A DNA stretch of 40,492 bases from Methylococcaceae bacterium (GCA_947505105.1 CANNKG010000027.1:1-40492), one strand, 5' to 3'; positions 26,635 to 37,016 are shown, numbered from the stretch's first letter. A program made the numbers and translations. Notes: generated from the letters alone by a model not told the origin.

Positions 26635-29600
26635 CTATGACTTAGCCCGATGTCTTAAATCCAAAGTAAACGGATACTCCCGGCTTAATTCCTCTACCGG
26701 CGGCGCCATCGCTCTCGGCGGCTGATTATTCACCGCAAAATTATTGAGAAACGGCTCATCGAGAGACGCAACCTGAGTAGACGCCATCGGTGGCCGAATA
26801 ATCACCCCTGGCGTATGGCCATAATCCCAGAATCTCGAGATCCGCCGCGTTTCCGCCGCAAAATCATTGACCGGAAAATCGTCATAGCTGCGACCACCCG
26901 GATGCGCCACAAAATAAGTGCAACCACCCACTGATCGGCCATTCCAGGTATCAATCACATCGAATACCAACGGCGTATGCGGAGCGATGGTCGGATGTAA
27001 CGCCGACGGCGGCTGCCAAGCGCGGTAACGAACTCCGGCGACCATTTCACCATTACGCCCGGTACTGCGCAGTGGCACGCGCCGACCGTTACAAGCAATC
27101 ACATAGCGACCTTCGGTGAAACCAGTGACCGAAACTTGGAGACGCTCAACCGAGGAGTCTACATAACGCGCAGTCCCTGAACTACTCATTTCTTCACCTA
27201 AAACATGCCAGGGTTCAATCGCAAAACGCAGTTCCATTTCAATACCATCGATCATGGTGTTGCCATAGCGCGGGAAGCGGAATTCAAAGAATGGCTCCAG
27301 CCAGTCGAGTTCGAATGCAAAACCGGCACGTTGCAGATCGGCAACCACTTGCTGCATATCTTGACGCACGTAATGCGGCAGCATGAAACGATCATGCAGT
27401 TCCGTCCCCCAGCGCACCAAATCATGCTGATAAGGTTCCCGCCAGAACCAAGCGATCAACGAACGCAACAACAGCGTTTGCACCAGCGACATTCGCGCAT
27501 GCGGGGGCATTTCAAAGGCGCGCAATTCAAGTAGCCCTAAGCGTCCGGTCGAACTGTCCGGCGAATAGAGTTTATCGATACAAAATTCCGCGCGATGCGT
27601 GTTGCCGGTAATGTCGGTCAATAAATGACGCAGCAAACGATCCACTAACCAAGGCGGCGGATTTTCACCTTGCGGCATTTGCTGGAAGGCAATTTCTAGT
27701 TCATACAGTTTCTCGTCGCGCCCTTCGTCGGCGCGTGGCGCCTGACTGGTCGGTCCGATGAACATGCCCGAAAATAGGTACGATAAACCCGGATGATGCT
27801 GCCAATAGGTAATCAAACTGCGTAATAAATCCGGTCGGCGCAGCATCGGGCTGTCGGTCGGCATTTCAGCGCCCATCGTAATGTGATTACCGCCGCCGGT
27901 CCCGGTATGGCGACCATCCTGCATGAATTTTTCAGTGCCCAAACGGGATTGTCGAGCCAATTCATACAAAATCGTCGATTTATCCACCAACTCCCGCCAG
28001 GTTTTCGAAGGATGAATATTAACCTCGATAACACCCGGATCGGGGGTGACCATCAGGCGTTCGACCCGATAATCTCGGGGTGGCTCATAACCTTCTAAAA
28101 CCACCGGCAACGCAAGACTCTCAGCGGTGGCTTCGATTGCGGCGACCAATTCGAGATAATGCTCCAATAAACTCAGCGGAGGCATGAATATATACAAACG
28201 TCCTTCCCTGGCTTCAATGCACAGCGCGGTATGCGGCACTTCTACTTGATGGGCGATATCATCGCCGGATTCCTGCTCGATGATTTCGGGATGTTCATTA
28301 ATCTTAGCTTCAAGATGACTATAGCGGCGCGCCACTTCGCCGGCGTAATCGCCCAATTCCGGCAGTTCTTCAAATAAGCTTTGCGGTTCCTGATTTTCAC
28401 GTTTATCGGGCGCGACCCACGGTAAACTTGCCAACGGCAAACGCATACCGATCGGCGAATTGCCCGGAATTAGAAACATCGCACCGCGTCTGAACGTCCA
28501 GGGACCACTCTGCCAGCATTGCGCCGACCAATTCCACTTGAGCGGTAGTGCAAAACCGACCGGTAGATCAAGTCCAGTATCGAGCAATTTAGCTAAGGTT
28601 TTCCGCTCAATCGAATCTTTCAAGTCAGCTTTTAACGGATTGATATTATCCGGCAGCGTGCCTTCCTGCCAGAGATGATAAAAACTGTCCTCAAAAGCTG
28701 TCGAAACATAACGCGCCGAAATCCCCAATCGCTGACTTAATAGCCAAATAAATTTCTGTGCTTGTTTGGTGGTATGTCCGTAATCTTTGGTAACATCGGC
28801 CAATAGCAAGGGATTACGCCAGATCGGGCTACCGTCCTTACGCCAGAAAATTCCGTATTGCCAACGTGGCAGCGGTTCGCCTGGATACCATTTCCCCTGC
28901 CCATAATGCAGCATCGCGCCACGGGCAAATTCATCTCTCAAGAGCAAGGTCAATTGTTGTGCAAGTTTACGTTTGTTTGCACCATCTGCGTGCGTATTCC
29001 ATTCCGCGCCCTCCATATCATCGATCGAGACAAAAGTCGGTTCACCGCCCATCGTCAACCGCACATCGCCATTGAGCAATTGCTGATCGACATACTGTCC
29101 AAGTGCATCAATGCGATACCATTGATCATCGCTGTAAGGCTTGGTTACCCGCGGATCTTCGTGCAAACGGTCGACGGTATTGCTAAATTCAAATTCCACT
29201 TCGCACTTATCAATACCGCCGGTAACCGGTGCCGCGCTTGCGGGATCGGGTGTGCACGCGAGGGGAATATGGCCTTCGCCGGCCAATAATCCAGAAGTCG
29301 GATCAAGGCCAATCCAACCCGCACCGGGGACATAGACTTCAGTCCAGGCATGTAGATCGGTGAAATCCTGTTCCGGGCCAGACGGGCCGTCGAGCGACTT
29401 CATATCGGCAGTCAACTGCACCAAATAGCCTGAAACAAAGCGAGCCGCCAAGCCAAAGTGTCGCAGAATTTGCACCAATAGCCACGCCGAATCACGGCAA
29501 GAGCCACTGCGTATCGTGAGGGTTTCTTCACAGCTTTGAATGCCGACTTCCATGCGAATGTTGTAGCTGATCATCTGATACAACGCCCGATTCACATCGA

Positions 29601-30036
29601 CCAAGAAATCAGTGATATTACGTGGCGTAACGTCGAAAGCCTTGACCCATTCGCGCAATAACGGCCCATCCTCGACAAGTTCTAAATAAGGCTGCAGCTC
29701 CTTGAGATTCAAGGCATCGTAATCGAATGGATATTTTTCGGCATAATCTTCAACAAAGAAATCAAAGGGATTGATCACGGTCAAATCAGCAATCACTTCG
29801 ACTTCAACGCTTAATTTTCGGCATTTCTCAGGAAACACCACCCGCGCCAGAATGTTCCCAAACGGGTCTTGCTGCCAATTTATAAAATGATCTTTCGGTT
29901 CAATGTGCAATGCGTAGGCCTTGATCGGAGTCCGGCTATGCACAGCGGGCCGCAGACGGAAAACATGAGGCGATAACGATACCAGTCTATCGAAATTGTA
30001 AATCGTTTTGTGACGAATGGCGACACGAATGGTCAT
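26635..30036 (-). CDS. Transglutaminase-DUF2126 fusion protein
   Basis: The 1133-aa cytoplasmic protein is the first gene of the operon. Residues ~1-290 form a transglutaminase-type cysteine hydrolase with Cys180 (SGSCRDSAW), His229 (DLHAWTEVYV) and Asp245 (GLDPTSG). The remaining ~800 residues are DUF2126, with VRLTMGGEPTFVSIDDMEG near 330-350, RHTGTGGGNHITMG in the middle and FEFRFPRYGNTMIDGIEMEL toward the end. DUF2126 has been proposed to belong to the glutamine-synthetase-like amidoligase fold, and the Gly/His-rich motif fits an active site. One polypeptide may thus both make and cut amide bonds. Confidence 0.93.
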   Translation of the reverse strand: MTIRVAIRHKTIYNFDRLVSLSPHVFRLRPAVHSRTPIKAYALHIEPKDHFINWQQDPFGNILARVVFPEKCRKLSVEVEVIADLTVINPFDFFVEDYAEKYPFDYDALNLKELQPYLELVEDGPLLREWVKAFDVTPRNITDFLVDVNRALYQMISYNIRMEVGIQSCEETLTIRSGSCRDSAWLLVQILRHFGLAARFVSGYLVQLTADMKSLDGPSGPEQDFTDLHAWTEVYVPGAGWIGLDPTSGLLAGEGHIPLACTPDPASAAPVTGGIDKCEVEFEFSNTVDRLHEDPRVTKPYSDDQWYRIDALGQYVDQQLLNGDVRLTMGGEPTFVSIDDMEGAEWNTHADGANKRKLAQQLTLLLRDEFARGAMLHYGQGKWYPGEPLPRWQYGIFWRKDGSPIWRNPLLLADVTKDYGHTTKQAQKFIWLLSQRLGISARYVSTAFEDSFYHLWQEGTLPDNINPLKADLKDSIERKTLAKLLDTGLDLPVGFALPLKWNWSAQCWQSGPWTFRRGAMFLIPGNSPIGMRLPLASLPWVAPDKRENQEPQSLFEELPELGDYAGEVARRYSHLEAKINEHPEIIEQESGDDIAHQVEVPHTALCIEAREGRLYIFMPPLSLLEHYLELVAAIEATAESLALPVVLEGYEPPRDYRVERLMVTPDPGVIEVNIHPSKTWRELVDKSTILYELARQSRLGTEKFMQDGRHTGTGGGNHITMGAEMPTDSPMLRRPDLLRSLITYWQHHPGLSYLFSGMFIGPTSQAPRADEGRDEKLYELEIAFQQMPQGENPPPWLVDRLLRHLLTDITGNTHRAEFCIDKLYSPDSSTGRLGLLELRAFEMPPHARMSLVQTLLLRSLIAWFWREPYQHDLVRWGTELHDRFMLPHYVRQDMQQVVADLQRAGFAFELDWLEPFFEFRFPRYGNTMIDGIEMELRFAIEPWHVLGEEMSSSGTARYVDSSVERLQVSVTGFTEGRYVIACNGRRVPLRSTGRNGEMVAGVRYRAWQPPSALHPTIAPHTPLVFDVIDTWNGRSVGGCTYFVAHPGGRSYDDFPVNDFAAETRRISRFWDYGHTPGVIIRPPMASTQVASLDEPFLNNFAVNNQPPRAMAPPVEELSREYPFTLDLRHRAKS

Positions 30037-30362
30037 AAGTTTTGTTCCTATTGCATGGGGGTTGGTTTAGCTTTTCAATGAAGCTAAAAGCATTTCATAC
30101 ATTTTAGAAAGCACGAAGTGTTCCATCTATACCTCACAGCATAGCAATCGGATAAAATCCGGGACAGCATAAGGCGCGTCAAGCGTAAACAATGTAGACG
30201 TTTGACACTCCATCGAAATGTCCATAAAATCGCGGCAGGTAAATAATGGTAGATCAGGCTAAATTCAAATCAAGCCTACTTTTATCGCTTACCGTCTCTG
30301 CCAAACATGAGCGCTTTAATGGCACACAAAACCATTCCCAACTCAACCACAAAGATAACCAA
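30037..30362. promoter_or_regulatory. Divergent intergenic region with a leader hairpin
   Basis: This 326-bp gap separates the minus-strand transglutaminase operon from the plus-strand small gene and should hold both promoters. A perfect 8-bp inverted repeat, TTTAGCTT (30066-30073) and AAGCTAAA (30081-30088), lies 30 bp upstream of the operon's first ATG, in its probable 5' leader. No specific promoter hexamers could be assigned with confidence. Confidence 0.45.
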
Positions 30363-30647
30363 ATGAAGAATATAGAAGATTTAGGTGTAATCATGGCTCT
30401 TCTCGAACGCCTTGAAAAGCAGCGCCTACCGACCCTGCTGGCAATTAAAGAAAATGTCGACAACGGACAACGTCTGGAAGAATACGATATCAACTTTTTA
30501 AAGCAAATATTCGCAGATGCCCAAGACATCTTGCCCCGCGTTCAACAGTATCCGGAATATCTGGACTTAGTAGGAAAATTAACCGTCCTATACCATGAAA
30601 TTACCGAAAAGGCTCTCGAAAATGAAGGCCCTAACGCTAACCGTTAA
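30363..30647 (+). CDS. Small conserved-looking hypothetical protein
   Basis: The 94-aa soluble, helix-rich acidic protein begins MKNIEDLGVIMALLERLEKQ and contains LPTLLAIKENVDNG and FLKQIFADAQDILP. No domain is recognised. An in-frame ATG at 30246 would add 39 residues of unlike, Ser/Asn/His-rich composition, so I prefer ATG 30363, although its ribosome site (AAAGA) is weak. It is followed by a 126-bp gap and a membrane-protein gene. The charged coiled-coil-like character suggests protein binding, but this is only a compositional remark. Confidence 0.6.
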   Translation: MKNIEDLGVIMALLERLEKQRLPTLLAIKENVDNGQRLEEYDINFLKQIFADAQDILPRVQQYPEYLDLVGKLTVLYHEITEKALENEGPNANR

Positions 30648-30773
30648 ACATCGTAATTTGCTTAGCGATAAGGTCATACTGATCCGATTAGCCATGGCCT
30701 AATCGGACAGAGACCAAGCATTACGTTTACATTCAAGTAATTAAAAATTAATCAATAACAACTGTGAGGTGTT

Positions 30774-31163
30774 ATGGAAGTTTTATTAATCGGCGCAACT
30801 GCCTGCATTACAGCATTGATCTTATCGGCTTGGCTAATGACTTTTGCCCGCTGGTTTCCGATTGAAGGTATTGATGGCAAATTTTTGGTTGATTACAAAA
30901 CCATGATTAGAGCGCACGTCGACTATGCGCTAATGGCTTTGTTCAATCTTGGCTTTTACGGCCTCGGCATAGACTTACCAACATCTGCTTGTTGGTGCGT
31001 CGCGATAGGTGGCTTTACCAACCCAACTATTTTTACCATTGCCGCCTTTGATCCCGATTTTTGGAACAAGATTCACTGGAAAATTTTTTCGACCACAAGT
31101 TTTGTAATTACCACCATCGGTTTCGTATGGCTGTCCATTGTGTTAGTTCAGCATGCTTTATAA
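30774..31163 (+). CDS. Hypothetical integral membrane protein
   Basis: The 129-aa protein has about four hydrophobic segments (about 3-26, 50-66, 72-92, 105-126) joined by short polar loops, one containing FPIEGIDGKFLVDYKTMIRA. The start has a GTGAGG ribosome site 5 bp upstream. No transport or redox motif is recognised. It may be a small inner-membrane accessory protein; it is followed by a convergent SHOCT gene 22 bp away. Confidence 0.7.
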   Translation: MEVLLIGATACITALILSAWLMTFARWFPIEGIDGKFLVDYKTMIRAHVDYALMALFNLGFYGLGIDLPTSACWCVAIGGFTNPTIFTIAAFDPDFWNKIHWKIFSTTSFVITTIGFVWLSIVLVQHAL

Positions 31164-31185
31164 ACTACCCAAAGCGCCTTTTAAC

Positions 31186-32019
31186 CTATAACCTCCCCAA
31201 CAACTCCGCCTTTTTGGTACTAAACTCGGCATCAGTCAATATGCCGCGCTCTTTCAGCGTCGCCAATTTTTCGATCGCAGCAAAAATATCCGTTTCTTGC
31301 GCTGAACTCAGGCCGTTATCAATGGGCATCCAGGTATTTTGAACAGGCGCTTGGAAGGGTACATTGTCGATCGAGATAATCGGCAAGCTCGCAACATCGA
31401 CAACACCATACTGACTGGTAAAGGTAATTGAACTGCCGCCGGATTGCTGCTGCGAAAAGCCGCCGATTTGATGATCGAGCGTATCGTAAAGCGTTACATG
31501 ACCATTCAAGTCGATAGCAAGACGTCGAATCGTCGCAAAGTAGGCGTAACGCATCGAATTTTGTGCGCCGGTACTGGTCGGAAATTGTAAACCGGCAGGC
31601 CACCAGTTGCCGGAGCTACCCGCTGGCGGTGGCGCGAACAAACTGACATTGCCTTGGGTAGTACCAGATTGCTGAACGGCATTATCGGCATAATGCGCTT
31701 GCGCCTGATTCCCCTGACTTTGCGACTGAAAGCTGCCACTCTGGATCAATCCCGGTTGATTGGCGATTAAATTGGCTAATTCCTGGCACAAGTTGCTAAC
31801 ACTGTTTTTCAGATAATTGTTAAACATATCACCGAGCATGATCATGCCACCTTGCATCCATTGACCCGAGCCGCCGAATTCGGGGTGATTGAATTGCGCC
31901 ATTGAGCCATTGCCGTTAATCACCGACTGCAATAGACTGAAAACCGCATCGCTACTGAAGTTGTATCGTTGCGCGAGGTTATTAATAATTTGTTGACCTT
32001 CTGGCGTAAGTTGTCTCAT
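31186..32019 (-). CDS. SHOCT-domain protein
   Basis: The 277-aa protein has an N-terminal helical region (begins MRQLTPEGQQIINNLAQRYN), a Gln/Ser/Gly-rich low-complexity middle (about 90-140), a beta-rich region (about 150-235) and a C-terminal SHOCT motif (about 240-277: IEKLATLKERGILTDAEF followed by KKAELLGRL). SHOCT is a short module at the ends of many bacterial proteins, thought to support oligomerisation or binding. No signal peptide is seen. It is a single-gene unit convergent with the membrane protein gene. Confidence 0.82.
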   Translation of the reverse strand: MRQLTPEGQQIINNLAQRYNFSSDAVFSLLQSVINGNGSMAQFNHPEFGGSGQWMQGGMIMLGDMFNNYLKNSVSNLCQELANLIANQPGLIQSGSFQSQSQGNQAQAHYADNAVQQSGTTQGNVSLFAPPPAGSSGNWWPAGLQFPTSTGAQNSMRYAYFATIRRLAIDLNGHVTLYDTLDHQIGGFSQQQSGGSSITFTSQYGVVDVASLPIISIDNVPFQAPVQNTWMPIDNGLSSAQETDIFAAIEKLATLKERGILTDAEFSTKKAELLGRL

Positions 32020-32737
32020 GGAAATACCTGCTAAATAAAAAATAAGAATATTGGATCAGATGAGCGATTGGAGGACTGAGCAAAGTTTCCAGAGGGAGAA
32101 TTTCAAGCTTTCGGGAGGGCAGATAAAGTCCGCATTATTGAAAATAATCCTTAGCGACCCAGAATCCGTCTGGTTCACCTGATTTATAGTGGTCAGTTTA
32201 ATTGAACCAGCCACTAAAAGCACGTTTATTATTAAAAATTTGAAAAATCGAATCATTTAGCCCAATTTTAGTGCGTTATCGTGAATTTTAGATCACTTTG
32301 GTGCATTAAGCACTAATGTCATATTCATTCACTAAGGCATAAAACTTAAATAATTTGTTCAAAAAGCCACCATTAATGGATAACTGATGTGCCTCCATAG
32401 TTAAAACGTGAACTTAAATATAAGGAATGCCATAAACATAAAAATACCAGAAAGATTACAACCCCCCCCTTCCACTGGCAATAGGAGGGCTGTGGCGGGG
32501 TTGCAATGTGCGAGAGTGGCAGATTAATAGTTACCAAAAAGGCATTTAAATACCTCTGAATCGCTAAGTTACACGCATCCTAGCTTACATTTTGTTCGAG
32601 TTATTATATTTGCATGCCTAAATTCGAATAATTTGCCAGTAAATAACGGCGGTTAAATCCCCTAATGGCACAACATCTGCTTCATTGCTTTATTACTCCT
32701 CAACTTCTTACGCGAATGAACCGATTCGATAAATGTG
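32020..32737. other. Non-coding gap upstream of the GH15-glk-maeB operon
   Basis: The ~700-bp region between divergent genes must contain the promoters of both. A minus-strand 66-codon frame (32056-32256) with a hydrophobic start is possible but unsupported. A run of eight C at about 32462-32469 precedes a short GC-rich stretch (to about 32520), which stands out from the AT-rich surroundings but folds into no obvious strong hairpin. Confidence 0.45.
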
Positions 32738-35700
32738 ATGCAGCAGACTGATTCAATCGATAAACTTGATATTTATTATCGCCAAGTTCAGGACATTATT
32801 CTGAATCGCCAGGATTGGATTAGCGGTCTCTTGCCTGCAAGTACCGCTGTGACCATTCATGGGAATTATACCGATGCCTGGGTTAGGGATAATGTTTACA
32901 GTATATTGGCCGCCTGGGGATTGGCGCTGGCTTATCGGCGCGCCGACGAACCCCAGGGCAAAACCTACTTGCTGGAACAAAGCGTCGTTAAGCTGATGCG
33001 CGGTTTGTTGACGGCAATGATGCGTCAAGCGCCAAAAGTCGAAAAATTCAAACAATCCCAGCATCCAGGAGATGCGCTGCATGCCAAATACGATACCAAA
33101 AGCGGCGGCATCGTAGTCGGTGATAATGAATGGGGACATTTGCAGCTCGACGCAACATCACTGTATTTATTGATGCTTGCTCAAATGACTGCCTCCGGGT
33201 TACGCATCGTATTCACAATTGATGAAGTCAACTTTGTCCAGAATTTGGTGCATTACATCAGTCGCACTTACCGTACGCCCGATTATGGAATTTGGGAGCG
33301 TGGCCATAAAATCAATCATGGTATCGCCGAACTAAACGCCAGTTCAATCGGCATGGCAAAAGCTGCGCTTGAAGCATTATCGGGTTTTAATTTATTCGGC
33401 AAGGACGGCGGCCAAGCATCGGTCGTGCATGTGATTAGTGACGATATCGCCCGCACCCGAATCACTTTAGAATCGCTGCTGCCGCGTGAATCGATCTCCA
33501 AAGAAACTGATTCAGCCGTATTAAGCATCACTGGATTCCCGGCCTTTGCGGTCGACAATCCGGAACTGCGCACCAGAACCGAAACGGTGATCCGCAAAAA
33601 ACTCGAAGGCCGCTACGGCTGCAAACGCTTTTTGCTCGACGGCCATCAAACTGTCATTGAAGACAGTCATAAGCTCTACTATGACCCGTTGGAGTTAAAA
33701 CAATTTACCGACATTGAATGCGAATGGCCGCTGTTCTTTACCTATCTGCTGCTCAACCATGAATTCAGAGGCGAGCAAGAGTCGGCCCGAGACTATCGCA
33801 CCAAACTGGAAAGCTTGCTCGTCGAACAAAATGGTCAACGTCTACTGCCTGAACTTTATGTGGTTCCTAAAGAACTGATTGCTGCCGAAAAGGCCATTCC
33901 ACACAGCCAGTCGCGGGTTCCGAATGAAAACATTCCACTGGTGTGGGCGCAAAGCTTATTTATTCTAGGCTGTTTGCTTCAGGACAACTTGTTGACACTT
34001 GATGATATTGACCCCCTAGGTCGACACAAGCAGTTGCCGCAAAGTCGGCAAGGTATTCTGCAAATTCAATTACTCGCCCAAGACGAAAGCGTACAACAGA
34101 CCCTTAAAGAGCATGCGATTCAGACCCAAACCCTCGCTGAAATTGCGCCTATTCAAATTCGTGAAGCCAATGAACTTGCCGAAGCCTATAGTCATGTCGG
34201 TCGAAATGATCGCATCGGCCTGACCGGTCGACCACTCAGGCAATTGCGCACCCTGGCAACCTCGAAGATTTATGTGCTGGCCGGCGAACGTCTGGTGTTT
34301 TTACCGCAATGCCTTAACCAAAAGGGCTTTTATCTCGCAATGGATAACCGCCTGTTGATCCAGCGCTTACGCCTGGAACTCGCCTATATTTACCGGCATT
34401 GGGACAGGCCCGGCAACCCGTTGGTGGTAATGATGATCAAGCAGAATATGCTCGACAGCAATAACCGAGAAGTGTTGCTCGAATTTATTCATGAATTGCA
34501 GCAGGGCGACACCCAGGGCATACGTCTACAACTTGGCACCTTGTCGGAATTTGTAGCCTCATCAAACTATGAAAAAATTAATTACCTACACGATTTTGAA
34601 TTTTCCGAAGCCACCTGGGAAGAAGCCAAACGACCATTTGCCAGTGTGCTACCGACCCGTGTCGAACCTTCCCGCCCCCTCGATATTGAAATTTTGACCC
34701 AGTGGGAAATCGCCGACGATACCCTGTTGATTGAACAGCTATACAGCAACGCCAATCTCTATGCCCAACTGGAAGTCCTGACTTTGCTAAGCTTGCGTCA
34801 TGGCCTGGATTTTGCGACCGGACTTTTAGCACCGGATGGCAGCATGGCAAGTGTGCGTGACTTACTGGAAGAAATATACGAGCGAGCCGGCGACCTGCAT
34901 CTTTGGTACGTGATCAGACGTTGCGCAGGGTTGCTCGGAAAGTATGACATTAATCTTGAACAAGCAGCCACCGAGATCTTGAGCCGCCAACATGCTCTGA
35001 CATTGGGGCGCGCCTACAGCCGCAAAGCTACGTTGAACCAACCAGCCGACTCATCAGAAATTTTGCAGACCATTCGCACTTTCAACAATCACGATGCGAG
35101 CGAGCAGATCATCATTCAGGAATTGGTGATTTACTTAGGCATGCTGATTAAAGCCAAGCCTCAATTGTTTAACGATATGCACACGATCCGGGTTGGACAT
35201 ATTCTGCAATTACTTATTGTCCGCCTCAAGCGAGAAGCAGGTTGTGCGTCGCAAGATTTAGCCTATACCAAAATCCTAAGTTTAGCGCCCTATGAATTAT
35301 CCAAAAAACTGACTGAAACTCTTGAAAATTACGGCCATATTGAAGAACAACTGGATTTGGATGAAGCCCTGCATTACGAAGGCGAAAGTCTTGAATTAGC
35401 CAACGCGCGCTTTTCGAGCAACACCGATCCCAAAGGTCACGAAGAAATTCATGACTGGTATGAATGGCGCGAACAACAAGGTAGCGTTGGCCGGGAAAAT
35501 AGCGCGTTTTTCGCCAATGTCTGGCAGATTTTGCACCACTGTCACGGCTTAGTGATCGGCGAAAAACTGCATAGCAAAAATCGCCTCGACAGCGACAACA
35601 TCCTTGCGCAGATGACCGATGGTGAGCAAAGTTTCAAATTAAACGTCAATCACCTACTTAATAAAATCCAAGCGCCGGTCTATCGACAATTAACTGTCGA

Positions 35701-35947
35701 AACCCTGAAAGCCATCGCGGCATTTTTTCGGCAAAATATTACCGTACACATTGAAGATACTTTATTCACCGAGATCATAATTAATCATGCGGTCAGAATT
35801 AGTTGGTTACAATATCATCCTGAACATAAAGAAAATTACGAAGATTACAGCGCACTCGCTTGGCAGGCATTTAGCCAATTGCCGCCACACCGGGTCGCCA
35901 ACAGCATCCTCGATGCCGTAATCCATTTACTTAACCATAATTCATAA
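32738..35947 (+). CDS. Glycoside hydrolase family 15 / phosphorylase kinase alpha-beta-like protein
   Basis: The 1069-aa cytoplasmic protein has an N-terminal (alpha/alpha)6-type region with GNYTDAWVRDNVYSILAAWG (about 43-62), GDALHAKYD, VVGDNEWGHLQLDATSLYL (about 125-143) and YGIWERGHKINHG. These are hallmarks of the GH15-like family that includes phosphorylase kinase regulatory subunits. The long C-terminal half is helical and of unknown role. GTG 32735 or ATG 32738 could start it; I use the ATG. The next gene, glucokinase, begins 12 bp downstream, pointing to release or sensing of glucose from alpha-glucans. Whether it hydrolyses glucan or regulates glycogen phosphorylase is undecided. Confidence 0.85.
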   Translation: MQQTDSIDKLDIYYRQVQDIILNRQDWISGLLPASTAVTIHGNYTDAWVRDNVYSILAAWGLALAYRRADEPQGKTYLLEQSVVKLMRGLLTAMMRQAPKVEKFKQSQHPGDALHAKYDTKSGGIVVGDNEWGHLQLDATSLYLLMLAQMTASGLRIVFTIDEVNFVQNLVHYISRTYRTPDYGIWERGHKINHGIAELNASSIGMAKAALEALSGFNLFGKDGGQASVVHVISDDIARTRITLESLLPRESISKETDSAVLSITGFPAFAVDNPELRTRTETVIRKKLEGRYGCKRFLLDGHQTVIEDSHKLYYDPLELKQFTDIECEWPLFFTYLLLNHEFRGEQESARDYRTKLESLLVEQNGQRLLPELYVVPKELIAAEKAIPHSQSRVPNENIPLVWAQSLFILGCLLQDNLLTLDDIDPLGRHKQLPQSRQGILQIQLLAQDESVQQTLKEHAIQTQTLAEIAPIQIREANELAEAYSHVGRNDRIGLTGRPLRQLRTLATSKIYVLAGERLVFLPQCLNQKGFYLAMDNRLLIQRLRLELAYIYRHWDRPGNPLVVMMIKQNMLDSNNREVLLEFIHELQQGDTQGIRLQLGTLSEFVASSNYEKINYLHDFEFSEATWEEAKRPFASVLPTRVEPSRPLDIEILTQWEIADDTLLIEQLYSNANLYAQLEVLTLLSLRHGLDFATGLLAPDGSMASVRDLLEEIYERAGDLHLWYVIRRCAGLLGKYDINLEQAATEILSRQHALTLGRAYSRKATLNQPADSSEILQTIRTFNNHDASEQIIIQELVIYLGMLIKAKPQLFNDMHTIRVGHILQLLIVRLKREAGCASQDLAYTKILSLAPYELSKKLTETLENYGHIEEQLDLDEALHYEGESLELANARFSSNTDPKGHEEIHDWYEWREQQGSVGRENSAFFANVWQILHHCHGLVIGEKLHSKNRLDSDNILAQMTDGEQSFKLNVNHLLNKIQAPVYRQLTVETLKAIAAFFRQNITVHIEDTLFTEIIINHAVRISWLQYHPEHKENYEDYSALAWQAFSQLPPHRVANSILDAVIHLLNHNS

Positions 35948-35959
35948 AGGGAGTTCTGT

Positions 35960-36934
35960 ATGATACTCGCAGGTGATATTGGTGGAACCAAGACGGTATT
36001 ATCGATTTTGATGAGAGATACCAACGGTTCACTTTCTTGTATACAGGAGCAAACCTATCCCAGTAAGCAGTTCACGCGCTTCGACGACATTCTGGACGCT
36101 TTTCTACCCGCTAAGGGAGGAGTTAAATCTGCCTGTTTCGGCATTGCGGGCCCAGTCGTCAATCAACGCTGCCAGACCACGAATCTGCCTTGGTTGATCG
36201 ATGGCGCCGCCCTCATGGCTAGGCTCCACACCCCTAAGGTTAAATTGCTCAACGACCTTGAAGCGATGGCACTAGGCATGCTCTATTTGCCTGAACATGA
36301 TCTCGTCGAATTGAATCCGAACGCCCAAGCGCAAACGGGCAATATCGGCGTTATCGCAGCTGGCACGGGGCTTGGCGAAGCCATTTTATACTGGGATGGC
36401 AACAAATATTATCCGATGGCCACCGAAGGCGGTCACAGCGACTTGGCAAGTCGAACGGCCGAACAAGATCAATTGCTGGCCTATCTCAGAAGACTTTATC
36501 CCGACCATGTCAGCAGTGAGCGCATTCTGTCCGGGATCGGCTTTAGTCATTTATACGATTTTCTGCTTGAACACAACAATGCCCCAGCCTGCCCTGCGGT
36601 GCCCGAACCCGACAGTCAACTTGACCGCAACGCGATTATTTCCAGACTCGGCGTTTCCGGCGAAGACCCGCTGTGCATCAAAGTAGTGAAACTGTTCGTT
36701 GAACTCTACGGCGCCGAAACCGGCAATCTGGCCTTACGCGCGCTGACCACTGGCGGTATTTTCATCGGCGGCGGCATCGGTCCAAAAATATTGCCCGTCC
36801 TCCAGCAAGGTCAATTTATTGAAGCCTTCAAAGCTAAAGGTCGTTTTCGTCCTCTGCTCGACAAAATTTCGGTCAAACTGTCGTTAAATCCGCGCACGCC
36901 CTTAATTGGCGCGATTAATTATTTTGATTTATGA
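35960..36934 (+). CDS. glk: Glucokinase
   Basis: The 324-aa cytoplasmic kinase converts glucose and ATP to glucose 6-phosphate. It has the N-terminal phosphate-binding motif DIGGTKT (6-12), FGIAGPVVNQRCQTTNLPW (60-78), catalytic Asp99 in LLNDLEAMALGM, GTGLGEAIL and the EGGHSD motif of bacterial Glk-type enzymes, and a C-terminal GGIFIGGGIGPK. Length is normal (E. coli Glk 321 aa). AGGGAG precedes the ATG. Being 12 bp after the GH15-like gene, it probably phosphorylates glucose produced there. Confidence 0.93.
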   Translation: MILAGDIGGTKTVLSILMRDTNGSLSCIQEQTYPSKQFTRFDDILDAFLPAKGGVKSACFGIAGPVVNQRCQTTNLPWLIDGAALMARLHTPKVKLLNDLEAMALGMLYLPEHDLVELNPNAQAQTGNIGVIAAGTGLGEAILYWDGNKYYPMATEGGHSDLASRTAEQDQLLAYLRRLYPDHVSSERILSGIGFSHLYDFLLEHNNAPACPAVPEPDSQLDRNAIISRLGVSGEDPLCIKVVKLFVELYGAETGNLALRALTTGGIFIGGGIGPKILPVLQQGQFIEAFKAKGRFRPLLDKISVKLSLNPRTPLIGAINYFDL

Positions 36935-37016
36935 ACTATAAACTTATGCTTTGCCTGACAGGCTTTATATTCAACCTGCCTTTCCTATTTGTCATTTATC
37001 AGGAACCTCATTTAGC

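Noticed and set aside
28858-29289. 143-codon ORF antisense to the DUF2126 gene
   Set aside because: A shadow frame: the opposite strand carries a continuous conserved 1133-aa protein with catalytic motifs.
32056-32256. Minus-strand 66-codon ORF with a hydrophobic start
   Set aside because: Could be a small membrane or secreted peptide, but there is no clear ribosome site and no conserved feature.
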